From contig NW_026570309.1 of NCBI RefSeq assembly GCF_019649055.1, positions 248,001 to 312,000 of the forward strand: 64,000 bases of DNA. The letters run 5' to 3'. How positions within the stretch are numbered: position 1 is the stretch's first letter; every line of letters begins with the position of its first letter. The stretch is from Paramacrobiotus metropolitanus. Its lineage: Eukaryota; Tardigrada; Eutardigrada; Parachela; Macrobiotidae. Below the pieces are notes generated by a model that was given only the letters and a program-made list of their open reading frames with translations, was not told where the DNA came from and ran no database searches. The position numbers were made by a program, and so were the translations under genes. Positions 10,932 through 25,542 of the stretch are shown piece after piece.

Positions 10932-13170
10932 CTAACCCATTTTTATAAATTTTTTAAAACGCGCAGCAAGCGCGATTGCGTTTTTCTCCCTCATTCCAGC
11001 CCGCTTGCGCAAAATCATTACGCGGGTCAATGCGTACAACGCGGGCCTTGGCATTTTTGTTATGTCCCAGCCGCAGCGTCGATGCCGAAAATCCAGCCAA
11101 TTCTCTTCACTTTCTTTTGATCGCGGATCGCGAAACCAGTAATTCCTTACATCCTACAAAGCGAACAACCGTCAATCGAAATGAAATTCATACATCAGTG
11201 AGTGCAGTCTGAAACTTTGCTTTCATAGCATGCATTCGCCATGAAATTTCGCTACTTGAGCTGTAAAGATACAACACGCGATCTTGTGCAGTGTGCCCAT
11301 CTGCGACAAATGATTAATAAAATGTGCACATTTATAATGAAAAACTAGAGGAGAAAATGCTTCCTATGATGTGCAATAATGGTTTTTATTGTATGTTCGA
11401 GCCCAGTGCTTGAAATCCCTGCGCATTGGCTCTGATCCTGTCTCACTCTAATGGTAAGTTGATACTGCTATTTAACTTTTGACGAGCGGTGCCGGACTTT
11501 CTACTTTTTTAGTCCTCGATTGTACAGATAGGTGCATCACATGTGTACACTGCGGTACGATCCTCACATTAACAATTCCATTCCACCCCCAACCATCTGG
11601 CAGCGCAGCTACAACGTCTATCCACTCGGACAACGTTGTCAGATCCGGCCCAACAACCGGCAGATTGCTGTCAATGATGTCTAGCAGGTCGCCAAAAATG
11701 TTGCTGGACGCGGGATTGAGTGCCCCATTATACAGTGGGAGATCGCCGTAACTGGATCCGTACACCTCGCGGTCCTCGCTGGCAACTTTGTAGTATAAGG
11801 AATTAAGACCGTCGTACAGGGAATTATCACAACAGATCCGACATTGTCTCCACATTACCATACTGCAGACCGGCGCCAGCTGTTGGCACTTGTCAGCCAA
11901 ATATTTGACCGGGCAATCACAGGTAAAGCCGTCGGCCAGCCAGAGGAAGCTGTAGAAAACAATTTTACGTTTCTTCCCAACGGGCTGCTGACATAAAGCG
12001 TGCCCCAACGACTGTAAACAGGGGCTGTCCAAAAAGCAGTATTGGAAAGTTTGCACATCGGGATGTGCTTTCTGAATGATAAGCCACCGGGTGGATACCT
12101 TCACGGTTTTCAGCACGGTGACGGTGAACTTATACTGCGGATCACTACCACAGGAACCGCTAAATGGGTCGAAAATAATTCTGACTTCTTGCGCTTCTTC
12201 CGCAAGGAAAATGGCATTCCATAGTTGGCAGACACGACGCTGCTGTGTGCGGTCCCGAACGTCCAACATGCGGAATGTGCTGGATAACAATTCTGGAGGC
12301 AAATGGGATACCTCGGAGTAGCTGATCTCAGTTGTTGCAAATAAACGGCTGCCGGCATTGTCCAATTGACGTCTGTGGACTAATGACAGGGTTAACATCT
12401 CTTTACAGATGCCCCGCTGAAAAATAAAACAGCGATTACGATAAATATTTGTTTTAGCTTTGTTGTACAACAAAAACATGTTTATGTTTAAATTTAAATT
12501 TCAAAACTGTTGTTTACTTAATATTGGCGAATGTTTTTGTCATTAGTATGCTATCGAAGGAAAAATGAAAATCTTAATAAAAATTCTCGACGTTCCGAAG
12601 AAAATTACAAAGGAGATTGACGGCTATGTCCCAGCCTTTTGGGTTGTACGAACACTTGCCCAATCAGTCAGTAACAGCGGCTGCGAATTTTCTTGCTGGA
12701 TGTACACAAATTTGTTTTCAAACAGAGAAACCGGGACAATTTGCCGTTTATTGAGGATTTCTCTAAAAAGATTGTTGGAATCCGGAAAATCTAGTGAGAA
12801 ATTGCGGCGATGCTTTGTAGGCAACTGCAAGAACCTCTTGACAAAGTTGATTTTCGCTACAACCCGGCATTCCAGAGAATCCTCCGAAGGCCACATGCGT
12901 AGCTGGTTCGTAGAAATTGTCTCGGTCAGCAACACATAGTCGAAGTGCACCGGGACGACTGCGAGCTTATTATTCGGAGAACCGTTGGTCATCTTCAAGC
13001 AGGCGCCCATGGCAGGATACCAGGCCGGCGGACGGTTGGACAATTCGCCAGTCAAATTCGGTTGGAGAATTCGATCTATCTCCGAATTAACTGCAAGACA
13101 CGATGGATCGTGGCCAGAGGGAAGACCTTGCCGTGCTCCACCTCTTCTGCAAGGATTCTTCAGATACTGC
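10932..13170 (-). pseudogene. F-box family copy B with damaged Agenet exon
   Basis: Exon 2 (12416-11568) and exon 3 (11153-10932) are open and close to copy A: ICKEMLTLS, F-box LPPELLSSTFRMLDVRD, QRRVCQLWNAIF, then DVRNYWFRDPRSKESEENW ... ITKMPRPALYALTRVMIL. Exon 1 (from 13170) is broken. It runs from the first exon codons directly into the GTGGAGCACGG site, so the first Tudor repeat is gone, and the frame then shifts. The junction has TGGA-CACGG on both sides in copy A, suggesting a microhomology deletion. The second Tudor and KH0-like part are still open (12624-13055: RPPAWYPAMGACLKM ... RRNFSLDFPDSNNLF). A product starting inside, with only the F-box part, cannot be excluded. Confidence 0.75.
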
Positions 13171-14986
13171 CTAAATATATATGAAATGCGAAATAAAACC
13201 TTTTGTAGAATTTATCAGTTACTGTGGTTGGTCAATAGACTACATTATGTTTTAACAGAATGCCTACATCAAAATACTGATACAAAGAGTCATAATTTTC
13301 AAAAGTCAGATAATGTTGAAGCAAGTATATTACGTGTATTGTACTGCACTGTTGGAATACTTCAGCGCCCGGCTTTTTTGTATGTACTGCCAGAACCATG
13401 CTCTGGTAGTTCAAATTAATGCAGAACGAAATAAACGAAATGCAAGATTCCTACCCTACTTTAACGAAGGCAGCGTCCGTTCTTTCTAAACGACGACCTA
13501 CCACTACTGAAACGCGGTTCTGGTCGTACCGTACGATAGACTGTATTAAACATCGGTATAATCTGCAACGACTGCAAGTAAATATTTTTTTAAATCTAAA
13601 AGGATTTTGTATACTTTTACCTTTATTCCGGTGATTTTGGCTGCTATGCCTATTTGCTTTTCTATCCGATTCTATACGTCACACAGTATTAGCATTTCAT
13701 TTTTTCTAAACATGCGCTTTTAGCCTTTTACGTGCACAACACGAACAAAAAGATCCAAATTTTTTTAACAAAACTACTGAAAATTATATTCGTAATTAAT
13801 TTCGAAACAGAACTTACGCAATAGCAGTACACAATAATTATTATATTCGAATTTCGAAAAGCACTGCTGTATCCAATAAAAGGGACAAGGCTTGCTTCCC
13901 ACATTTACACGTATGTTAAATTTTAGCCTAATGGCACGCCAGACATGTTTACTCCACTGTATCTTTAGCTTTTGGTTCTGGAATAACCTCGAAACATTCG
14001 CCAGCATTTTATATGTATGTACCACACTTTAACCACAGTACCAGCATTTTACGTTAGTTATGTACATATAGATATTAATTTTCGCAGATTCGTGAATGCC
14101 TGCTGAAGGCTCACTTACGATGACAGGATAAGGAAACATGAAATTCAAAGAAAACTGGAAGTTCACGTTCACTAGCATACGGTATTTAGAAAGCCCACAA
14201 CCGATATCGATGTTCCGTTACGCGTTCACTAACGTAAGATGTACTGTAGCAACTGTACACGATGCATGGCACTGATGGCAGCAGACAATAATTATGTAAT
14301 TTGCCAACAAATTTGAAGGCAACCGCTGCACAGAAATCAGAGAATTTCGTCACAGTGTATCAATTACTTAAATAAAATTGTCTAATGCCGTCGATAATCT
14401 TAATCAGAAGTAGCAGTTGTAAAGAGTAGATTCGCACACATTTGGCAAATTGGCAGAACAGCTGACATAGAACTATTATATAATATGCACAGCGGCACGT
14501 ATCATTCCCAAATCTTATAGGAAAGCAAATTCAGCCATATGGTGGTGTTGCGGAAAATACGAGTAACACCAGAGAGCACCACGAAGAGATAAAGTGCAAA
14601 GTGATACCTCACAAATCAAAAACTGCTTCTGCAGCAGCCGGATATCATGGAGAAATACCCGTACCCTAATGATTGTAACTTTGTAAGTACGGTAGAAACG
14701 CGTGAACGTCAAATCAGCAAGCTTGTGGAGTCGGCTGCGTACTTTATCGATCCGTTTCCTTCAGTATGTTGCTTGCAGCACAAGCTATGGAATCTTCCAG
14801 TAGTAATACATACGAACTACGAAGCATGCAAAAACACGTCAGACGTGTGTACAGCGTACTGTACGTTTTACTTGTACGAAACGTTAAGCGCGGTATACAC
14901 CGAAAAACGCTTAAAAATCTGCTTGAAACCTCAAGTTTAACATGAAGAATAGTACAACATGGAAAATTAACATTGAGATATGAAAG
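13171..14986. other. Intergenic between divergent F-box family copies
   Basis: No gene seen. Segments at about 13960-14000 and 14520-14660 resemble those upstream of copy E (7030-7500), so this is the duplicated 5' flank of unit 3. Confidence 0.4.
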
Positions 14987-16919
14987 ATGTTTGGATGTGC
15001 ACGTTTTCGTCGTAATAGTATTTGGCCTCGCGGCGCCGTGGACGTGTATGAAACCGACGGATCAGTTCGTCATGGCATGATCATCGACATCCATCCTCAT
15101 CGCGGTTTTATTGTGGATTTCGATTATCCAGAGCATCGCGCGGATCTCGTTCCGTTTGATCAATGTGCGCCGAAGAAACGACGATATGACATCTTTCAGA
15201 TCGGGGATGCGGTGCAAGTCGTCGTGCGAGCTTCGGAGCAGGATGCATGGCGCTGGTACGCTGCCACAATTACCGGCCGCCTTCACCGCCATTTTGTGAC
15301 TGTCAAAGTTCAGCGCAAAGAAACAGCCGCGGAGGAGGTTGTGCGGTTAGAGGCTGTACAGAACGTCAAGGAAGAACCGCACCGACGATATCGCCAACAC
15401 ACGCAACAGCTTTCGGAGCAGCTGCGGAGATGCTTTCGGAGCAGCTGAGGAGATTGGCGAGACCGTTTACCGTCAACCATTTTCAGCGCTGGAATTTGTT
15501 AGGGGTGGCAGACATTTGGCTGGTCACCGTGGAAAAAAGCAGAAACTTTGTTTATATTTCACCTTCCGAACGGAAATTTTCAGAAAATGAACTGGTAAAA
15601 TCATACTCCTGTGTCCTGGCTTTGTAAAACAATGATGATGATAGGAATGACTTCGCAACGCAATTTCTGTGTAGGATGCGCTTTTCCGCGCCATGCGGAG
15701 CCGCTTGCTGCGAGATGGTTTTGTGGTGAGTTGGAAAAATATCCGCGGTGCGGGCTCCTTGTTAACGTCGCGGCGTCATATTGTCAGTCGGCTGAATGAT
15801 CTTCCTGACGATATAACTGACATATTTCGCGAATTAGGACAGTCCAGCGGACGGACGCTTCAGAAGCACGTTCGTGGAGGCGTTTCGTCACTTTTGCTCA
15901 AGAGCGACAAGCGCCGTGTTTACTCTCTACCTGACGAGTTGCTTCGTGCGATCTTCCAGTTGTTAGAACTGCGGGAACAAGTGAGCTGCCGCCTGGTTTG
16001 CAAAACCTGGTCTTGGTTGATCAAGCAGATGATGGGCTCGCACATTGAACTCAATTTAAGTAAACGCGCGTACCATAACGATGCACTCCTCATGGCTTTA
16101 GAACAGGTCATCAGTCGTCGTACCAAGGTAATTCTGTTCACTTTTCTCGGATTTCCCAGTGATCCCTTTGGGATACTCTTCAGCATACTGAAATTTAAGC
16201 GAATCCGAATCCCGGTGATCGTCTTGTCAAATTTGGACGTTTGGGCTAATGATATCCTGGTATTCTCTGATTCATGGACACTGCGGTTTCGTTCAGAATG
16301 GGCGGAGGTGTGTGATAAACTGGTTCTACACAAGACTACGGTTCGGGGATTGCCGTACATAGATGTAGGAACGTGCCGGTGTTGCCTGAACGGTTTGGAA
16401 AGCGACACAAATGATTATCTGTATTACATTGGTTGGCCCTTCTGTTTTTGGGTGGATCTGTATAAACATGTGAATATTGAGAAAAGCGTTATTGCCACAC
16501 AGAACGTAGTGCCAATGGAGTCAGCACTGGGTTTGTTGGAAAAGTGTTGTCCATCCCTCTGCTGGGAGCAACCTTGGAAGTATTCCGACACCTCCGCATG
16601 TTTAATGGCGTTGAAAAACGTGCTGTCAGATCCTACTCCATCCCAGAATATTATTACATCTCAGGTGCGGTACGGAATAACCGTAGTGTTTGTCAGTTCT
16701 GAAAATTGTGAGATTAAGTAATGTCCATGTTAATTCTGGGTGTTTTCGATTAAACAATTCATTACGCAGGTACTGAAGCTGTGGCAAAGAGGTGATCCGC
16801 GATTTAAGGACACAGCAACATTAATGGATAACCCTCTCAAGGGCATACCTCTCGAATCGCTGCGGAATGTGACGCTGTTTATACTCTACTGGCATTTCAT
16901 TCAGGATGACCAGTATTAA
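14987..16919 (+). CDS. F-box protein with FMRP-like N-terminus (copy D), exon 1 frameshifted by a 23-bp duplication
   Basis: Exons: 14987-15594, 15675-16664 and 16770-16919. Tudor 1 is GAVDVYETDGSVRHGM and IVDFDYPEHRADLVPF; Tudor 2 is GDAVQVVVRASEQDAWRWYA and EEVVRLEAVQNVKEE. The KH0-like part spans LARPFTVNHFQRWNL, RNFVYISPSERKFSENEL and, in exon 2, LLTSRRHIVSRLNDLP. The F-box is textbook: SLPDELLRAIFQLLELREQ, CRLVCKTWSWLI. Exon 3 reads VLKLWQRGDPRFKD ... LESLRNVTLFILYWHF. CTTTCGGAGCAGCTG(C/A)GGAGAT occurs twice in tandem at about 15408-15455. The 23-bp extra copy shifts the frame between Tudor 2 and the KH0-like part. Either the copy is inactive or only the downstream F-box part is made. 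Confidence 0.72.
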
Positions 16920-17667
16920 ACGAACATAAAGGTCCTTTCCATAGACTCTATCCCGGTTTCTCCGACGATAGGCTAACCAAAAAAGACAAGAGATAAACTG
17001 AAAGTCTGGGGAACATGTTCGATTTTGTTGATGCAAAAATGCTAGCTGGTATTTACCGGTATTTGAATTGTTTTTACCCAGTGTTGTATGGAATGCGTGG
17101 ATCGATGCCACTTCAGCATTCTATTGATGACTTGTTCTAAAATGTTTTACTGCGAGCATGAAAAACCGATTGAGAGCATGAAAAGAATAAAAAAAAAGAA
17201 TTATCTATGGAGAATGCATCATCCAAATATCATTACCAAGTGTGGACCTAGAAAGCACTACTACAAATAAAATAAACAAAACGGTTCATCTACTACAGCT
17301 GTCAACATTACCAGCCTTAATGTTACATGCGGATTTTTGGGAAAAGTTGTACAGGTAACATTCTGCGAGTAACGCGACCGTTTTATTTCTGTGAGGTGGA
17401 TTTTGAAACAATCAACAACAACCAAACAATTCAAAACTATTTAAAGCTATCTAGCTTAAAAAATTGGAAAAAGATAACCACTACAATGTACATACATAGC
17501 TTTCCAGACTGCATAGCCACATACCACAGACTACATAGCTTTCCAGTTTTACTAAAACTAGTAAGTTAGTAACAATCCTAGTATTGGTTAGTGCTAGTAA
17601 GTTAGTTAGTTCGGACAGGCAATCCACCTCAAAACTTAAACTTAACGGTAATAAGTTTTAATCGATC
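16920..17667. other. Short spacer between convergent copies D and C
   Basis: AT-rich; no exon recognised. A duplicated word, CATAGCTTTCCAG/ACATAGCTTTCCAG, lies near 17496-17545. Confidence 0.35.
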
Positions 17668-20644
17668 TTACGAAGTACATAATCCTATAAACTTTTTAAA
17701 ACCCGCAAAGCGTGATGGTTTTCGTTTAGGAAGAGCAGCACGATTAAGTGCCGGGACTAGCTGGTTTTGTCTTTCCGTTTTATCCCGATTGATCAAAATC
17801 AGTATGCGGGTCAATGCGTATAACAAGGGCCTTGGCAATTTACTTAGGTCCAAATCGAAGCGACGATAGCGTATGTCCAGGCCATCTGCCTCCCTTTCAG
17901 CCGGCTGCGAATCCCGAATCCAGTAATTCTTTACAGTCTACAAAAACAACAAAGTTCTATCTTTTGCAATCCCTAAAACGGAAAGTGCAGTCTAGAAAAT
18001 TATTGCGTAGTTCCTGTTCATCCGTGCATGTACGGATGTACCGTATCCATTTACTGAATTAACTTCCATGTGCCTGCATCTGTAAAATCTACATCAAATT
18101 TGGCTGGCCACTTTGATAAGATCCTTACTCGAACAATTTCATACCATCCCGGATCATCATCGGGCATAGCAACAACAGCGTCGATCCACTCGGACAATGA
18201 CGTCAGATCCGGTAGAACAAACGGCAAATTGTTGTCAATGGCGTCAAGCAGGTCGTCGGAAATGTTGCTGGAAAGTGGGTTAAGCGTCCCAGTGGTCAGT
18301 GGAAGATCGTCGTATTTGGACCCGTATACTTCATTGTCAATATTGTCGTAACGGGTAAGGTCACAACGGAGTCTACAATGCCTATACATCACCGTGCTAC
18401 AGACCGGCGCCAACTGCCGACACTTTTCAGCCAAAAATCGAACCGTGCAGTCAAAATTCACGATGTCCGGGAGCAACAGAAAGTTATAAAAAACGATTCT
18501 CCGTTCCCTCCCAATGGGCTGTTGGCACAGACTCTGGATCAGCCATTCCAAACAGTTGCGGTCAAGCCAGCAGTAAGACTGATTCTCTAAGCGGAGATGT
18601 TCTTTCTGGATGATAAGACACTGGGTGGACGTCTTCACGCATTTCAGCAAACAGACGATAAACATATACTGCAAATCACTGCCACAGGAATCACCGCTTA
18701 AAGGGTCGAAAGTTATCCTGACGTCTTGTGCATTTTCGGCAAGGAAAATAGCGTTCCATAGTTGGCAGACACGGCGCTTCTGTATGCGGTCCAAAAAGTT
18801 CAAGAGCCGAAAAGTGTTAGATAACAATTCTGGAAGCAATCAGTGTTGCTTTACTTAGTAAAAGTAAATAGTAAACTTTACTTAGTAAGCCGTTTTTGCC
18901 TTTTACTAATTAAGTAAAAAGTAAGTAAGCAGCAAAACGGAAAAGTAAAAGTAAAGTAAAAGTAAGAGCAGTCGAGGCTTGAGAAGTAAATAGTAAGTAA
19001 AACTAAGAGGAGCGAAACGGGAATAGCTTAATTAGTAAAACAGCCTTTTACTAAGCGTCCGCAACAGATAAAAGTGACGGGCATCATCAGAATTCTGCTG
19101 GACATGCTTTTTTCCATAGCAATAAAGTTTGGCAGTACAAGTTTTCTTCTGAATCGCTAAAATTTCGCTGCACTGCAGACGCTTTCAACCGCTTAGGTGG
19201 GCGAGTTACGTGACTGCCAGGCGTATTAGCTAGTGCTGCTTCGCTGCAGTACTTACCTTGGCACCGGATACGGTGTAATGACTTTTGCTAATTTTTGTCA
19301 AAAAATAAGTACTGTAATTTTACACAGAACCAAATCGCTTCATTGAAACAAATTTCTGAGCACAAATTAAAATTAATCGGTGTGCACACTGTCCCAAAGT
19401 ACAAGCAGTTATTTTTGTTTTAGATACGTAATATGCTTAAGAAATGCATACTTTATGGCAATATTGAAAAATTTTGTTGCGTATGGCGATTTATCGCAAA
19501 ACACTTATAGTAAATACTATTTTACTAGTAATTACTAAGTTAGTAAAAGTAAGTAAGGTTACGATAAAAAAAGTAAAAAGTAAGTAAAAGTAAGGAAGAA
19601 AGATTATGAAAAGTAAATAGTAAAGTAAATAGTAAAGTCAACAGCCAGACGAAAAGTAAAAAGTAAGTAAGGTTTTGGGGCAATAGTAAATACAACACTG
19701 GAAGCAATAGTGAAAAGTGGGAATCATCGGTCTCCGTAGTTGCAAGTAAATCCCACTTGGCATGAGCCGGAAGACACCTTAGAGTTGACGACATGGTCAG
19801 GGTTTTTTCACAGATGGAACTCTAACGAAAGAAAAGTTAAAAATTAGATGTTTTTGTTTACGTATGTACAATTTCTAATAAATTTCTTTAACACTACAGA
19901 TACGGAGTATTCTTCAATGGAAATTGTAAAATTAATGATCTCATGAGAGTAGCATTATGCGAGGTTAAGAAGAGAGTCAAGAGACTAATACAAAAAGGAT
20001 TCACGATCTTTTGGGATCGTACGAAGACTTGCCCAATCCTCCAGTAAAAGCGGTCGAGATAGACGTTTTTGGACATAAACAATTTTTTCTGGAGACAAAG
20101 AAACTGGGTAAATTTCCCAGTTATTAAGGATTTTTTGGAAAAGATGACGGAAATCGGGAGACTCCAGTGAGAAACCGTAACGAGGTGCCGGAAGCAGGTC
20201 CAGAGATCTCCTGACGAAATGGTGTTTTTCAAAAGTCCGCTGTTTCAGGCTAAGTTCAGACGGCCGCATGCGCAGCTGTTTCGTAGAAATTGTCTCGCTC
20301 AGCAGCACGTTATCGAACTGCACTCGCACATCGGCTTGCTTGTCGTTCGGGTAACCGTTATGCATCTGCAAGCAGGCTCCCAGGGCGGGATACCAGGCCG
20401 GAGGACGGTTGGGAAATTCCCGGATCAGCACATCTATTTCCGAATAAAGATACGGCGGTCCGCGGTCTACGCGGAAGACCTTGCCATGTTCCACCACTTC
20501 CGCTCGTCGGCCTGGATACCCGAAATCAACCACGAAACTCCCGTCATTCAGGATATCCACCACAGCTCCGCGCCGGAAAACACCGTTGTTGTCTTGCACT
20601 TCCACGGTGTTCCATCCACCTTCCAAAGATGGCTCGAACACAGC
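17668..20644 (-). pseudogene. F-box family copy C, exon 2 split by a hAT-like insertion
   Basis: Exon 1 (20644 to about 20000) is open and very similar to copy A: GGWNTVEVQDNNGVFRRGAV, VVDFGYPGRRAEVVEHGKVF, RPPAWYPALGACLQM, TKQLRMRPSELSLKQ. Exon 2 starts at 19821 (ICEKTLTMSS ... DDSHFSLLLP), is interrupted at 19700, and resumes at 18840 with the F-box PELLSNTFRLLNFLDRI up to CGA|GTAAGG at 18129. Exon 3 is 17937-17668 (VKNYWIRDSQPAEREADGLD ... LPRPLLYALTRILIL). Removing the element and one target duplication restores the frame, so the gene was open when hit. The insertion should inactivate it unless it is spliced out. Confidence 0.8.
18841..19700. mobile_element. Non-autonomous hAT-type transposon
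   Basis: The 860-bp element has ends CAGTGTTG...CAACACTG. It is flanked by an identical 8-bp direct repeat, GAAGCAAT (18833-18840 and 19701-19708), the duplication length typical of hAT elements. Both subterminal regions are packed with AGTAAAAGTAAGTAAG-type repeats, in the manner of hAT subterminal transposase-binding arrays. No transposase is encoded, so it depends on an autonomous relative. Confidence 0.88.
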
Positions 20645-20649
20645 CTGGA

Positions 20650-23041
20650 AGCGTCAAATAAACGAAAAAGATCTTTATAGAATGGTACGTACTACCGGCG
20701 CGGTACTAGCTTATTTAATTCGAATTCCTCCCCGGTTATGGGTTATGTTGAAATGCCGGCTAATAACATCAAAACAATTAACTCACTCAAAATTTCAAAA
20801 TCTTTATAGTTTTTCACTGGGGATTCTGAATATACTAATGCACTATCTGTACCTCTGTTTACGCCTATTGTTGGAGGAACACATAAAGTGTATTATCTAA
20901 CACATAAAGGAACACATAAATTAAAGGAACACATAAAGTGTACATAAAGTGTATATCTTTATCTATAATTTATATACAAATGCCTTTATATCAAATTTTG
21001 CCGCTTAGTAGTAAAAATTACATTTTTCTTCGCGCACACTGCGATTTATTTGCGAATGTCATTATGCCAGGACCTGTTCCCTGACAAAATCATTGGACAC
21101 AATACGCGAAACTCAAAAAGCGTCGCACTTTGTACCAAATAAAATCGAAAAACAATTGCTTGCCATCTGATAAATTCTTATGCAGTAATATATAATATAC
21201 GAGTACTATGTACATATAATCTACCCTGTAGAATCGATTCGATCGAATAAATGTATAGATATCTACAGACTGACTATAAATATAACACACACATGTAAGT
21301 TTTTAGACTAATGGTAAATATAATGATTACTCATTAGAGTTTTTAGCACTGGCATAAACCGCAGCATTTGTAAGCAGCGATTCCTAACACTTCTTAGATT
21401 ACTTCTTAGATTCCTAAAACTCGTATTTCTGTTTTTGGTTGGAAACACCGATCTAGAAACACCCGTCTAGATATGCATATTTAATACAGTTTACTTACGA
21501 TGACAGGACAATGAAATACGGCTTTCAAACGAAGCTGCAAATTCGCCACCATTTTTACGACGTTCCCAACCGATGGCACGTTGCACGTCCAATCTGCTAT
21601 GTACTACTATTTCATGATGCGGGCCAGTAATAGTACCCAGTATTGTGGATTGCTATCCACTTTAAAAAAAGTCGAAAGCAACCATTTCAATGAAATCGGA
21701 AACATCGTCAGTAGCCGCATACTTAAAATACAAATTTTCGGATATAGATATTAACGAGTCTTCCTCGCTGTAGAGCATACTTAATACTACATTTACTTAC
21801 TAAGTAGAGAGCATTATTATGATTTGCATTTTGCAGCTTCAACATGGTCATAGCATTGCCCTTACTCTTAACTCGTTGTGGGTTACCAGGCTTTATGATG
21901 AAAGTAGTTGTACTGTAAGTACGGGTACGCAGGTACAGTATGTACATAGGCATGCAGCTGTTCCTGCAAGTTGCATGGTTGATTTATTTTGTTATAAATT
22001 TTAACTATGAAGTAGTGTGTCAGCGTTTGCAATTATTATTATTCGGGTGGCTATTGCCCAGTAAATTTAGGCTTATATTAAATTACACATTTTTGTTATA
22101 AGGTTTGAGTGTCGATTGTACATGTCGTGATCCACAAAATGAATACAGCTGCATACTGCTGTACCTACCCGATATACAAAGGCACTGCACTCTAAGGCGG
22201 TGCTCCGAGTCCCTCTGCGGTCGCGTCGGGACTCGGATCCGATCCTTGACCACGTGGTTGACTTGGAACGTCATCGTCATCACGGAGCCGCTGCCGGAAT
22301 TTATCGACAACGGGTCATTGCTGTATTGTTAACAGAAAGTAGGCGAGTGTTTATTGTAATACAAGACCATCCTGTTCGAGCCATCTGCAGTATAAGGCTG
22401 CATGTGTATGTCAGCAGTACTGTATTGGTTACCACTTCCGGTTGGACATTGTATCGCGGTTTTTCTACAACGTAAATTTGTATGTAACCGCTCTACGATC
22501 GCAGTGTATCAGTAAAAGTACTGCAGTGTACTACGATTGTAATGACATTGTATGTATTAATTTACTTGTTTAATGCTATGGCAGCGCAAAAATCGTAGTC
22601 AAATGACTGTAGTGTTGTCGTCCAAAAAGTTGTCTTCAAAAAATGCCATAGAAAAAACTGCAAGCTTGGTTTATTGGTTTCGATATTTTTTTGCAGAACA
22701 TTGGCGATAAGAAAGAAGGTAGGGTCTCCACTGCACACAAATGCGGACGGCAAAGTTTTTTCTGATTTTTTTGTAGATGAAATCGCGGTCGCAAAACTTT
22801 TTCCACGAAACAACAAGCAGGCACACAAACATCGAATTTTGCCAACTTTATCGAAATCTGACAATGGAACAACGATAAAACATTACTTTAATCCCCTACC
22901 AAAAACACTGCGATACGGTATTTCTCAGATTTCCAACTATGGAATGCTAATAATTTATAATAAATGTCCCCAGATTGATAAAAAATCATCATAAACGACA
23001 TATCTCCTTGGCGCAACAGACAGCAACACCAATCAGCCGTT
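20650..23041. other. Long stretch with little recognisable content
   Basis: Mostly AT-rich. A cluster of ACACATAAAG(TGT) repeats lies at 20875-20955. A GC-richer island at 22190-22320 is listed separately. Open frames at 22570-22990 exist on both strands but show nothing I recognise. Confidence 0.35.
22195..22315 (-). other. Possible isolated exon, strand uncertain
   Basis: This ~120-bp island is GC-rich like the coding exons of this window. On the minus strand it follows AATACAG and reads NDPLSINSGSGSV, then TFQVNHVVKDRIRVPTRP, with a GTGCAG donor-like end. The plus strand is also open over 22105-22331, with several cysteines (CTCRDPQNEYSC). No partner exons were found, so it is only a lead. 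Confidence 0.2.

Positions 23042-25542
<2,501 letters not shown>

Noticed and set aside
16665-16721. Reading of copy D exon 2 through to the stop at 16721
   Set aside because: The CAG|GTGCGG donor and an acceptor at 16769 join to a conserved exon 3 found in all sister copies; the readthrough residues are intron.
22105-22331. TIMP/netrin-like exon (CTC...C start)
   Set aside because: Resemblance is limited to the CxC spacing; the remaining cysteines and strands do not fit, and no signal-peptide exon is nearby.
22570-22990. Overlapping open frames on both strands as a gene
   Set aside because: Neither strand shows splice structure, family motifs or coding-like composition.
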